28,810 nucleotides of DNA from Sphingomonadales bacterium UBA6157 (GTDB lineage: Bacteria; Pseudomonadota; Alphaproteobacteria; Sphingomonadales; Sphingomonadaceae). The translations under genes and the position numbers were made by a program. This document shows, piece after piece, positions 1 to 7,558 of this stretch. The DNA lies in the NCBI GenBank assembly GCA_002423025.1, contig DIUN01000033.1, positions 22,786-51,595 on the forward strand, read 5' to 3'. The first letter of the stretch is position 1, and each line of letters opens with the position of its first letter. Under the pieces are notes generated by a model. The model was not told the DNA's origin. It saw only the letters and a list, made by a program, of their open reading frames with translations, and did not search any database.

Positions 1-141
1 CAGCTGGTGAAGGACCTGCGCACTGGGGTGACCTCCACCGCGCCTTCGGACGTGCTGGATGGCGAGGTTGACCCGTTCATGGCCGCAGCACTCAGCCAGC
101 GCATGACCGGTGACAAGGCCGATGTCGAGGATGTCGACTGA
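1..141 (+). CDS. C-terminal end of an unrecognised protein (partial)
   Basis: An open frame runs from the first base and stops with TGA at 139-141, giving the last 46 residues of a protein that begins before the window. The tail is acidic, ending in a D/E/V-rich stretch (DKADVEDVD), and contains DPFMAAALSQRMTG. I do not recognise the family from this fragment. It is read as real because codon use is GC-rich and regular, and because the stop lies just before the convergent amidase stop at 151. No function is assigned. Confidence 0.55.
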   Translation, partial: QLVKDLRTGVTSTAPSDVLDGEVDPFMAAALSQRMTGDKADVEDVD

Positions 142-150
142 GGTGGCGGG

Positions 151-1566
151 CTAGAGCGCCGGCCGCCGCTGCGCCCAGGGGGCCGCGCGCTCGATCTGCC
201 CGGCAAGGCGGAAGAGCAGCCCCTCGGCACCATAGCGGCCCGCGGCCATGATGCCGATCGGCAGGCCGGTGCTGCTGGTACCGAGCGGCAGGGACATGGC
301 AGGCTGGCCGGTCTGGTTACACAGCGCGGTGAACGGGCTGTAGCCGAGGATGTTGGCTGTCCAGGCTTCCATGTCGCTGGGTGAAAGATCGATCTTGCCA
401 AGCTCGATTGGCGGTTGGGCGAACACTGGCGACAGGATGATGTCGTAGCGCTGCATGAAGTTCGCGACCGTTATGGCGGCCTGCTGGAACAGCGTATTGG
501 CTGCGACGAGACCGACACCGCTGGTCTGCCGGCCGATATGGGCGAACATCTGGGTGACCAGTTCGAGATCGTCGCCTGCCTCGCTTCGCCCAAGCTCGGC
601 CAGTCGCAGCCCGACATCATGGGCGATATTGGTGCCGATGACAGCGACCAGCGCTTCGCCGAGTGCCGCACCGGGCAGGGCCGGCTGGGCAATTTCGACA
701 TGATGGCCAAGGCTTTCCAGCAGCTTGGCGGCCGCATGGGTAGCGGCGAGCACTTCAGGGTGCACCGGAACGCCGGTGATAGGCTCCAGCATCAGGGCGA
801 TCCGCAGCACACCGGGTTCTCTGCTCACCTCCGAGAGGTAGCTGTGCTCGGGCGCCGGCGCGCTGTAGCGGCTGCCCAGTTCCGGCCCATGGGTGGCATC
901 AAGCAGGGCGGCGCTATCCCGAACCGTGCGGCTGACGGCGTGGTTCATGCTCAGTCCGAGCCAGCCTTCCGTCAGATGCGGGCCGGCAGGCGTGCGGCCG
1001 CGGGAGGGCTTGAGGCCAAAGAGCCCGCAGGCGCTAGCGGGACAGCGGATCGAGCCGCCACCATCCGAGGCGTGGGCGATGGGCACGACACCGGCCGCAA
1101 CGGCAGCAGCAGCACCGCCCGAGGAGCCGCCCGCGCTGTGTGCGAGGTTCCAGGGGTTGCGGGTCAGGCCATAGGCAGTGCTCTCGGTGGTGACGGTGAG
1201 GCCGAATTCGGGGGTTGTCGTTTTGCCGAATGTGTTCAGGCCGGCTGCAAGGTAACGTTCGTACAGTGTTGAATTATAATCAGCACGATAGCCATTGAAC
1301 AGCTTGCTGCCTTCCCCCGAGCGCTCGCCCTTGATCGCCATGTGCAGATCCTTGACGAGGAACGGTACACCGGCAAATGGCCCGGTGAAGCTGCCGGCGG
1401 CGGCGGTGCGTGCGCGATCGTAAAGCGGCTGTGCCAGGAAGTTGAGAGCCGGGTTGGTTGCCTCGGCGCGGGCGATAGCGGCCTCCAGCAACTCGGCGGG
1501 GCTGGCCTGCTTGCTGGCGATGAGCTCGGCCTGGCCAAGGGCGTCCAGAGCGGAAAAGTCGGTCAT
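151..1566 (-). CDS. Amidase-signature family amidase
   Basis: A 471-residue amidase-signature (AS) enzyme, hydrolysing a C-N amide bond; the substrate cannot be told from sequence. The Ser-cisSer-Lys triad is visible: Lys72 in FLVKDL, cis-Ser148 in the glycine/serine loop SAGGSSGG, and nucleophile Ser172 in SDGGGSIR. The 24-residue spacing between the two serines is that of characterised AS enzymes. Length is normal and no signal peptide is seen, so it is probably cytoplasmic. The ATG at 1566 has a good ribosome site (GGGAGG) about 8 bases upstream. It is the last gene of a leftward run after the DUF4105 gene, 48 bases downstream of it. The C-terminal half is the variable, substrate-determining part; it could be a general aliphatic or aryl amidase. 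GatA is unlikely since no gatB or gatC is nearby. Confidence 0.9.
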   Translation of the reverse strand: MTDFSALDALGQAELIASKQASPAELLEAAIARAEATNPALNFLAQPLYDRARTAAAGSFTGPFAGVPFLVKDLHMAIKGERSGEGSKLFNGYRADYNSTLYERYLAAGLNTFGKTTTPEFGLTVTTESTAYGLTRNPWNLAHSAGGSSGGAAAAVAAGVVPIAHASDGGGSIRCPASACGLFGLKPSRGRTPAGPHLTEGWLGLSMNHAVSRTVRDSAALLDATHGPELGSRYSAPAPEHSYLSEVSREPGVLRIALMLEPITGVPVHPEVLAATHAAAKLLESLGHHVEIAQPALPGAALGEALVAVIGTNIAHDVGLRLAELGRSEAGDDLELVTQMFAHIGRQTSGVGLVAANTLFQQAAITVANFMQRYDIILSPVFAQPPIELGKIDLSPSDMEAWTANILGYSPFTALCNQTGQPAMSLPLGTSSTGLPIGIMAAGRYGAEGLLFRLAGQIERAAPWAQRRPAL

Positions 1567-1614
1567 GTCTCGTGCCTCCCCATGTGCCCGGCGCTTCTGG
1601 CCAGATGGTGGATG

Positions 1615-2628
1615 CTAGCGCGCTGCCGGGGCCACAGATAGCGGATATGGCACACCCTGACGAATGCGAGGGGAAAAGCCCGGATCGGGATAAGGGGCCG
1701 CAGCGCGGGCACCGATACGGGACCGCGCGACCAGTTCGCTGATCGGCACGGCGCGGCTCACAAAGGCGCGCTCCCTCAGATAGGTCGGTAGCTTGCCGGG
1801 CAGGAGGATGCGCCAATCGAGCATCGTTGTCGGGTCCAGCCGCCGGGCCATGCCGAAGATGACCGTGGTGCAATTGACGGCGAGCGTATTGTACCAGCGG
1901 GGCCGGGCGGCGAGGCGGTTGCTGACGGCGACATATTCCCGGAGCAGGCCGAGTGCCGTGGCGCGCTGCATGTCGAGCCGGTAGAGGCGCACATCCTCAC
2001 CGCGAATGGTGCTGCGAACCTTGACGATGTCCCGCTCATCGGCGGCGATGATGGCCAGCTCATAGCTTTTGAAAAAGCCCTTTAGTGCCGAATATGCCTC
2101 GCCCTTCTCCTTGCGGATTTCGATGGAGAAGGCGAGCGGAGCACTATTGGCAAAATCGAAGCTCACGATGGCATGGGCGATGGACTCGCCTGCCCAGTAG
2201 CTGAGAAAAAGATCCGCACTGCGAAGCTGGCTGAGGCGATATTCGCGGGTTTCCCACCGGGCGTCGAAGTCCGTTTCGCTGCGCCAGCGGAAATTGCGGA
2301 CATTGTTGACGACAAGCCGGTCGCCGGTGATGCGGGCGGTGGCGATGTGCGCCATATCGGCCTGCCAATCACGCGCATGCGAGGGCAGCAGCGTAGCCCA
2401 CCAGCCGAGCAGCGCGGCCCATGGCAGGCCGAACGAAAGCAGGGCCTGGCGGTTGCGCCCGAGCCAGAGCCAACGCGCCACGATCAGCATGGCAATGACA
2501 AATGCGGCGGCGACCAGGGCGCGTGCAGGGGCGGGAAAAGGCAGGCGTAGCCAGAGCGCCATGATGGCCCAGAGCGTGGCAGCGAGCAGCCCAAGGCTGG
2601 CAACCACGCGCAGGGCCGTCTGCATCAT
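1615..2628 (-). CDS. DUF4105 (Lnb N-terminal domain-like) membrane protein
   Basis: A 337-residue protein with about three hydrophobic segments in residues 1-85 and then a soluble domain that should be periplasmic. The soluble part carries hallmarks of the DUF4105 family: the VVNNVRNFRWRSETDFDARWETREY block, SWAGESIAHAIVSFDF-like segments (here YWAGESIAHAIVSFDF), and a late Asn-Cys pair in NTLAVNCTTVIF. The same domain forms the N-terminal part of Lnb, a lipoprotein N-acyltransferase described in Bacteroides, with the conserved Cys/His proposed as catalytic. Whether this homologue acts on lipoproteins is inference only. Its ATG overlaps the stop of the upstream lyase gene by 4 bases (ATGA at 2625-2628), so translation is probably coupled, although no functional link to that enzyme is evident. 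Two adjacent Met codons make the start ambiguous by one residue. Confidence 0.8.
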   Translation of the reverse strand: MMQTALRVVASLGLLAATLWAIMALWLRLPFPAPARALVAAAFVIAMLIVARWLWLGRNRQALLSFGLPWAALLGWWATLLPSHARDWQADMAHIATARITGDRLVVNNVRNFRWRSETDFDARWETREYRLSQLRSADLFLSYWAGESIAHAIVSFDFANSAPLAFSIEIRKEKGEAYSALKGFFKSYELAIIAADERDIVKVRSTIRGEDVRLYRLDMQRATALGLLREYVAVSNRLAARPRWYNTLAVNCTTVIFGMARRLDPTTMLDWRILLPGKLPTYLRERAFVSRAVPISELVARSRIGARAAAPYPDPGFSPRIRQGVPYPLSVAPAAR

Positions 2629-3845
2629 TTCGGGAATTGGGCCTCGTAGCGCGTGAGCCCGGCTTCCAGGTCCGCGATCAGATCGTTCGGGTCTTCAAGG
2701 CCGATGGAAAGCCGGACGATAGGGCCGGGAACTGGCGTTTCGGTTGCAGTGCGGATGCCGGTGAGTTCCACCGGGAGCGCCAGTGATTCATAGCCGCCCC
2801 AGGAAAAGCCGATGCCGAAGTGCGCCAGGCCATCGAGCAGTGCCGCGGTTTGCGGCCGGCTGCCTTGCTTGAGCACGAAGGCGAAAAGGCCTGTGGAGCC
2901 GGAAAAATCCCGCGCCCAGAGCGCATGGCTGGGGTGCGAGGGCAGGGCGGGGTGCCAAACCCTGTCTACGGCCGGGTGCGATTGCAGCCAGCGGGCGATG
3001 GCCAGCGCGCTGGCCTCCTGCTTGTCGAGCCGCACGGCGAGCGTGCGCAGGCCGCGCAGTGCCAGCGCCGCATCGTCGGGCGAGACATTGTGGCCCAGGC
3101 GATAATAGGCCGCCTTGAGCCGCGGCCAGAGCGCTGGCGTGGCGGTGGCGGCGCCCATCATCACATCGCTGTGGCCGACCACATATTTGGTGAGTGCCTG
3201 CAGGGTGATGTCACAGCCTAGCGCCAGTGGCTGCAGGCGCAGCGCTGTGGCCCAAGTGTTGTCGAGCATTGTCACGATCTCGCGGCCATGGGGACGGGCG
3301 CGGGCGACAGCGGTGATGGCCGGAATATCCTGCACTTCAAAGCTCAGAGAGCCAGGCGATTCGAGCAGGATGGCGGCGGTGTTGGGCTGTATGAGCGCGG
3401 CAATGTCGGCGCCTATTCCAGGGTCGAAATAGCGGGTCGTCACCCCCATCCTGGCGAGGAACTGGTCCGCGAACAGCCGGCTTGGCTCATAGGCGCTGTC
3501 TGTAATCAGGACGTCATCACCGGATTGGACCACGGCGAGCAATGCCGTGGTGATGGCGGCGACGCCCGAGGGGAACAACTTTGTGCCGGCCGCACCCGGC
3601 TCGAGGCCGGTAATGGCATCTTCCAGCGCCCAGATGCCTGGCGTGCCGCGCCTGCCATAATAAAGCCCGGCGTCCGGCGCCTTTATCGCAGCGTCGAGAT
3701 CGGCGAGCGTATTGAACAGGATGGTGGAGGCGCGCCAGACAGGCGGATTGACAATACCGTCTGCATAGCCCGGCGCCCGGCCGGCATGAACCAGTTGCGT
3801 GGAAATCGCGTCCGTGGACGGGGCTTGTGGGGCTGGGCGGCGCAT
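2625..3845 (-). CDS. metC: Cystathionine beta-lyase (PLP, Cys/Met metabolism family)
   Basis: A PLP enzyme of the Cys/Met-metabolism fold, about 406 residues from the chosen start. It should cleave cystathionine to homocysteine, pyruvate and ammonia. Visible family marks are the N-terminal TDAISTQLVHAGR, the YGRRGTP loop, the PLP Asp in LDNTWAT, and the Schiff-base Lys in LQALTKYVVGHSDVM. The C-terminal SIGLEDPNDLIADLEAGL is typical. An in-frame ATG at 3968 would add 41 Pro/Arg-rich residues and overlap the upstream sseA by 43 bases. I prefer 3845 because homologues start close to TDAIST, but neither start has a convincing ribosome site free of coding constraint. It shares an ATGA overlap with the DUF4105 gene downstream. 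Related gamma-synthases or lyases cannot be fully excluded, but the TKYVVGHSD context is typical of the beta-lyase branch. Confidence 0.88.
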   Translation of the reverse strand: MRRPAPQAPSTDAISTQLVHAGRAPGYADGIVNPPVWRASTILFNTLADLDAAIKAPDAGLYYGRRGTPGIWALEDAITGLEPGAAGTKLFPSGVAAITTALLAVVQSGDDVLITDSAYEPSRLFADQFLARMGVTTRYFDPGIGADIAALIQPNTAAILLESPGSLSFEVQDIPAITAVARARPHGREIVTMLDNTWATALRLQPLALGCDITLQALTKYVVGHSDVMMGAATATPALWPRLKAAYYRLGHNVSPDDAALALRGLRTLAVRLDKQEASALAIARWLQSHPAVDRVWHPALPSHPSHALWARDFSGSTGLFAFVLKQGSRPQTAALLDGLAHFGIGFSWGGYESLALPVELTGIRTATETPVPGPIVRLSIGLEDPNDLIADLEAGLTRYEAQFPK

Positions 3846-3863
3846 GGCCGCAGGCTTAGGGGG

Positions 3864-3894
3864 TTTGGAGCAGGGGGTAAACTCCTGCTCCAAA
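3864..3894. repeat. 11-bp perfect inverted repeat between sseA and metC
   Basis: TTTGGAGCAGG at 3864-3874 is matched exactly by its reverse complement at 3884-3894, with a 9-base loop. It lies in the sseA-metC spacer, 19 bases upstream of the preferred metC start. There is no T-run on either side, so it is not a standard intrinsic terminator. It may act as an mRNA structure controlling metC translation, an mRNA-stability element, or an operator. Confidence 0.5.
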
Positions 3895-3925
3895 GCTTCC
3901 ACCGCTTTGCGGGGGAGTGATCTTG

Positions 3926-4765
3926 CTACAGGCCGGTTACGACGGGGTTGGTCGGGCTTGCGCCCCATTCGCTCCAGCTGCCATCATAAATGGCGACCTT
4001 GCTATGGCCGAGCAATGCGGCGCCAAAGGCCAGAACGGCGGAGGTTACGCCCGAGCCGCAGGTGCCGACCAGTGGCTTGGAAAGATCAATGCCGGCAGCA
4101 TCAAATTCGGCCTTGATGGCCTCGAGCGACTTGTAGGTGCCATCCTCGTTGAACAGCTTGTCGAATGTCAGGTTCTTGCTGCCGGGAATGTGGCCACCGC
4201 GAAGGCCGGCGCGTGGCTCAGGCTCCGTGCCGGCGAAACGGCCAGCAGAGCGGGCATCGACGACCTGCTCGGCCTTGGTACGCAAATTCTCGGTCATCTG
4301 GTTCATGTCACGCACCAGAGCCTTGTCGGCCCAGACAGTGAAGTGGCGGTGGCGCACGATCGGCTTGCCGCTCTCCACGGCCCGACCTTCAGCCTGCCAC
4401 TTGGCGAAGCCGCCATCGAGAATCGCAACCTCATGGGCGCCGAACAGCGTCAGCATCCACCAGACGCGCGCAGCGGAACGCAGCGGCGAATTGTCATAGA
4501 CCACGATGCGGCTGCCATCGCCGAGGCCCAGCGCCTGCATGCGGCTAGCAAACTTTTCCGCTGGCGGCAGCATGTGCGGCAGCGACGAACCGAGGTCCGA
4601 GACTTCATCGATATCGAAGAATACGGCGCCTGGGATGTGTGCGGCCTCGAACTCGGCGCGGGCGTTGCGGCCATGCGCCGGCAGGAACATGGTCGCATCG
4701 ATGACGCGAAGGTCGGTCTTGCCGATTTCGGCGGCCAGCCATTCGGTTGTCACCAAGGGGTTCAT
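3926..4765 (-). CDS. sseA: 3-mercaptopyruvate sulfurtransferase (two-domain rhodanese)
   Basis: A 279-residue tandem rhodanese. It moves sulfur from 3-mercaptopyruvate to thiols or cyanide through a Cys persulfide. The N-terminal inactive rhodanese domain spans about residues 5-125 and the active one about 165-279. The catalytic loop is CGSGVT with Cys236. This CGSGVT form marks mercaptopyruvate sulfurtransferases, whereas thiosulfate sulfurtransferases have CRKGVT. No signal peptide is seen, so it is cytoplasmic. The start ATG at 4765 has GGGAGC about 6 bases upstream. It is the first gene of a leftward sulfur-related pair with metC, and is divergent from queF. Confidence 0.92.
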   Translation of the reverse strand: MNPLVTTEWLAAEIGKTDLRVIDATMFLPAHGRNARAEFEAAHIPGAVFFDIDEVSDLGSSLPHMLPPAEKFASRMQALGLGDGSRIVVYDNSPLRSAARVWWMLTLFGAHEVAILDGGFAKWQAEGRAVESGKPIVRHRHFTVWADKALVRDMNQMTENLRTKAEQVVDARSAGRFAGTEPEPRAGLRGGHIPGSKNLTFDKLFNEDGTYKSLEAIKAEFDAAGIDLSKPLVGTCGSGVTSAVLAFGAALLGHSKVAIYDGSWSEWGASPTNPVVTGL

Positions 4766-4793
4766 TGTTCGCTCCCGATCTTTTGCTTGGGGG

Positions 4794-4822
4794 TGACATA
4801 GTGGCGTGAAGTCGCCATGTCA
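4794..4822. promoter_or_regulatory. Stem-loop in the sseA/queF divergent promoter
   Basis: TGACAT and GGCG on the left pair with CGCC and ATGTCA on the right. This gives a 10-bp stem interrupted by a 3-base bulge (AGT), with a short TGAAGT loop. It sits in the 5' leader of queF, 12-36 bases before the possible starts. It could be an operator or a leader hairpin. It does not resemble the known preQ1 riboswitch classes, which have an A-rich tail. Confidence 0.4.
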
Positions 4823-4857
4823 TCAGGGGTTTCGTGGGCAAGAGCGCGGATTTTCAC

Positions 4858-5307
4858 ATGACTGACATATTGCACCTGGGCAAGGCCTCCAGCCTGCCGC
4901 AGTCTCCAGCCGAGGCGGTTCTGGATTATCCTGCTAATCCAAGGCCTTCCACGGATTATCTCATACGCTTTTCAGCTCCGGAGTTCACATCGCTGTGTCC
5001 TGTGACCGGCCAGCCGGATTTTGCGCATCTCGTCATCGACTATGTGCCGGGCGCCACGATCGTCGAAAGCAAGGCGCTCAAGCTGTTCCTGGGCTCATTT
5101 CGCAACCATGCCGGGTTCCATGAGGATGTCACGGTGGGAATCGGCATGCGGCTTGTAGCGGAAATGGCGCCCAAATGGCTTCGCATAGGCGGCTATTGGT
5201 ACCCGCGCGGCGGCATCCCCATCGATGTGTTCTGGCAATCCGGCCCGGTACCGGCGGGGCTGTGGGTGCCGGACCAGGGCGTTGCCGGCTATCGCGGGCG
5301 AGGCTGA
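4858..5307 (+). CDS. queF: NADPH-dependent preQ0 reductase (7-cyano-7-deazaguanine reductase)
   Basis: A single-domain (YkvM-type) QueF of about 149 residues, which reduces preQ0 to preQ1 with NADPH in queuosine synthesis. Evidence is the catalytic-Cys segment EFTSLCPVTGQPDFAHL, the QueF motif ESKALKLFLGSFRNHAGFHED with its Glu and His, and the C-terminal WYPRGGIPIDVFW. It belongs to the tunnelling-fold superfamily. Homologues begin near MTxxxLGK, so I take the ATG at 4858. An upstream in-frame GTG at 4834 has a better-placed AGGGG and would add 8 residues. Its stop lies only 5 bases from the convergent queE stop, so all three preQ1 genes in this window are adjacent even though queF is on the other strand. 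The QueD step is not encoded here. Confidence 0.93.
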   Translation: MTDILHLGKASSLPQSPAEAVLDYPANPRPSTDYLIRFSAPEFTSLCPVTGQPDFAHLVIDYVPGATIVESKALKLFLGSFRNHAGFHEDVTVGIGMRLVAEMAPKWLRIGGYWYPRGGIPIDVFWQSGPVPAGLWVPDQGVAGYRGRG

Positions 5308-5312
5308 GCCGC

Positions 5313-5945
5313 TCAGGGCAGGCCGGTGAGCTTGTGCGTCTGGAGCGAGAGCCGCCAGCGCGGGTGCTCCAGGCAATAGCGAATCGCGGCGGCCGTATTT
5401 TCGGTCTGACCGGGGCCGTCCATCGGCTGCAGGAAGAAATGCTCGAACCCGAGGCTTTCGAAGCGCTCGGGCTGGGCCTTGGGCTGGGGGTAGACCAGCT
5501 TCAGCTCATTGCCATGCGTGAGCGCCAGCGGTGCATCTGCCTTGGGGCTGACGCAGATCCAGTCCAGCCCTTCCGGTGCGGGCTGGGTGCCGTTGGTTTC
5601 GACCGCAATGCTGAAGCCGGCGGCGTGGAGCGCGGTGATGAGCGGCGGATCAAGCTGGAGCAGCGGCTCGCCGCCAGTGCACACGACGAGGCGGTGGGCC
5701 GTGGTGGCTCCCCACGCTGCGGAAACGGCTGCGGCCAGCGCTTCAGGGCTGGTGAACTTGCCGCCGCCGGGGCCGTTGGTGCCGATGAAGTCCGTGTCGC
5801 AAAAGGTGCAGGTAGCGGTGGCGCGGTCCTGCTCGCGGCCGGTCCACAGGTTGCAGCCGGCAAAGCGCAGGAACACGGCGCGGCGTCCGGTCTGGGCGCC
5901 TTCGCCTTGCAGCGTCGTGTAGATTTCCTTGACAGTGTAGGTCAT
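5313..5945 (-). CDS. queE: 7-carboxy-7-deazaguanine synthase (radical SAM)
   Basis: A radical-SAM enzyme of 210 residues that contracts the ring of 6-carboxytetrahydropterin to 7-carboxy-7-deazaguanine. It begins MTYTVKEIYTTLQGEGAQTG, the QueE N-terminal signature. The cluster-binding motif is not CX3CX2C but C31-X14-C46-X2-C49, the expanded form described for Burkholderia multivorans QueE. The TGGEP glycine-rich SAM site is present (VVCTGGEPLLQLD). A longer frame from 6050 would run into queC and adds only atypical residues, so I chose the ATG at 5945. It follows queC by 40 bases on the same strand and converges with queF. Confidence 0.94.
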   Translation of the reverse strand: MTYTVKEIYTTLQGEGAQTGRRAVFLRFAGCNLWTGREQDRATATCTFCDTDFIGTNGPGGGKFTSPEALAAAVSAAWGATTAHRLVVCTGGEPLLQLDPPLITALHAAGFSIAVETNGTQPAPEGLDWICVSPKADAPLALTHGNELKLVYPQPKAQPERFESLGFEHFFLQPMDGPGQTENTAAAIRYCLEHPRWRLSLQTHKLTGLP

Positions 5946-5985
5946 GCGCGGGGCCTTAGCCTGGTGTGGGGCAGAGCAACAGCGC

Positions 5986-6663
5986 TCAGAGCGCCGGGTC
6001 CACCACTCCTGCTTCGGAAAAGCCCTTGGCGCGCAGGCGGCAACTGTCACACAAGCCGCAGGGTCGGCCCTCGGGGGTTGGGTCGTAACAGCTCCAGGTG
6101 AGGTGTAGCGGCGCGCCTACGGCGGCGGCGGCGCGGACGATATCGGCCTTGCTCATGGCCGCAAGTGGCGTGTGTACGCGGAAGCTGGTGCCCTCGATGC
6201 CCGCCTTGGTCGCGGTGTTGGCCATCGCTTCAAAGGCATGGATGAACTCAGGGCGGCAGTCCGGATAGCCGGAATAATCCAGAGCGTTCACACCAATGAA
6301 CAGGTCATGCGCCCCCGCGGCTTCGGCCCAGCCCAGAGCCACCGAGAGGAAGATGGTGTTGCGTGCCGGCACATAGGTGACGGGAATACCCGGTTCGACG
6401 CCGGATTTCGGCACGTCGATATCCGCCGTTAGCGCTGAGCCACCGAAGCCCCGCAGATCGAGCGGCAGGGTGATGTGGCGCTCGGCGCCCAGTGCCTGGG
6501 CAACCTTAGCGGCATGCGCCAGTTCGATGCGGTGGCGCTGGTTGTAATCGATGGTGAGCGCGAGGATTCGATAACCCTCCGCCTTGGCCATGGCGGCGAC
6601 GGTGGTGGAATCGAGGCCGCCGGATAGCAGGACGACGGCAACGGGAGCGGATGTGTCAGGCAT
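5986..6663 (-). CDS. queC: 7-cyano-7-deazaguanine synthase
   Basis: A 225-residue ATP-dependent enzyme that turns 7-carboxy-7-deazaguanine and ammonia into preQ0. The PP-loop ATP site SGGLDS is at residues 14-19. The zinc site is the C-terminal four-Cys cluster, Cys192, Cys202, Cys205 and Cys208 (CYDPTPEGRPCGLCDSC). The segments ALTIDYNQRHRIEL and YVPARNTIFLS are typical of QueC. Its start overlaps the hslO stop by 8 bases, which indicates co-transcription and probably coupled translation with hslO; queE follows. QueC can also serve 7-deazaguanine DNA modification, but no dpd genes are visible, so tRNA queuosine synthesis is the likely role. Confidence 0.95.
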   Translation of the reverse strand: MPDTSAPVAVVLLSGGLDSTTVAAMAKAEGYRILALTIDYNQRHRIELAHAAKVAQALGAERHITLPLDLRGFGGSALTADIDVPKSGVEPGIPVTYVPARNTIFLSVALGWAEAAGAHDLFIGVNALDYSGYPDCRPEFIHAFEAMANTATKAGIEGTSFRVHTPLAAMSKADIVRAAAAVGAPLHLTWSCYDPTPEGRPCGLCDSCRLRAKGFSEAGVVDPAL

Positions 6664-7558
6664 CGATTCGCCAGGTTTTGGAACAGAACTGGCAATCGAC
6701 GCCGATCATGCCATCGTCCCCGCGCATGTCGGCGCGCTCGGCCTCCGGGAAGCGGGTGATGACATCCTTTATGTGTGCCACCGAGCAGCGGCAGCCGCGC
6801 GTCGGGGTGGGGCCGGGGGAGAGCCGCACCTCCTCTTCATGGAACAGCCGCCACAGCAGTTGCTCCTCCAGCAGTGCGGTATCGGTCAGCTCCGCTGCCG
6901 TTACGGTTTCGGCCAGGATTCGCATGTGCGACCAGTCTTCCGGTTCGGCGGTTCCGTCGTCCTCGGCGAACAGCCGGGCGCGGCCTTCCTCGCCGCGCGG
7001 CAGATACTGCAACAGCAGCCCGCCGGCGCTGGGCCCGGTGGCGGCATCTGGCGCAAAGGCCGTGCGGATGAGCGTGGGCAACTGCTCGGAGGAGCGGAAA
7101 TATTGCTCGATGGCGTCGGCAATGCTGGCGCCTTCCAGCGGCACAATTCCCTGGTAACGCTCGCTTGCATCAGTCGGGTCGAGCGTGATTGCCAGGTGCC
7201 CGCTTCCGAACATGGTCGCAAGATCGCCGCTTTCCGTCTCGGCATCACCCATTAGGTAACCGCGCAACTGGCCGGCGTTGTAATCACACACGAGCAGGCT
7301 GACCGGGCCATCGGACTGCGCCTGCAAGGTGAGGCCGCCGCCGTTTTCGCGCAGCGTGGCGCCGAGCAGCGCGGTGACAACAAGCGCTTCGCCGAGCAGT
7401 CGGGCCAGCGCCGGAGGGTAGTCATGCGCGGCGAGGATGGCGGCGATGGAGGCATCAAGCCGCACGACACGACCACGCACATCCCGTTCCGGGACTGCGA
7501 AGCTGAGGATGCGGTCATGGATGGGGGCGAGGCCCTCGATGATTGCGTTGACTGTCAC
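6656..7558 (-). CDS. hslO: Hsp33 redox-regulated chaperonin
   Basis: Hsp33 is a cytoplasmic holdase switched on by oxidative unfolding. The C-terminal redox switch is present as a zinc-binding Cys set: CRC in RGCRCSVAHIKDVI and CQFC in VDCQFCSKTW. The N-terminal chaperone domain has the family segments ALLGATLRENG, LTLQAQSDGPVSLLVCDY and LRGYL. I place the start at GTG 7558. It overlaps the argF stop by 4 bases (GTGA) and gives 300 residues beginning VTVNAIIEG. An ATG at 7585 would add 9 residues inside argF and has no family support. It is followed by queC with an 8-base overlap. Confidence 0.93.
   Translation of the reverse strand: MTVNAIIEGLAPIHDRILSFAVPERDVRGRVVRLDASIAAILAAHDYPPALARLLGEALVVTALLGATLRENGGGLTLQAQSDGPVSLLVCDYNAGQLRGYLMGDAETESGDLATMFGSGHLAITLDPTDASERYQGIVPLEGASIADAIEQYFRSSEQLPTLIRTAFAPDAATGPSAGGLLLQYLPRGEEGRARLFAEDDGTAEPEDWSHMRILAETVTAAELTDTALLEEQLLWRLFHEEEVRLSPGPTPTRGCRCSVAHIKDVITRFPEAERADMRGDDGMIGVDCQFCSKTWRIDA

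Noticed and set aside
415..1272. Long plus-strand open frame opposite the amidase
   Set aside because: It is an antisense shadow of a GC-rich gene; the Ser-cisSer-Lys amidase on the minus strand explains the DNA.
4794..4857. preQ1 riboswitch upstream of queF
   Set aside because: A stem-loop is present, but without the A-rich tail or pseudoknot sequence of known preQ1 riboswitches.
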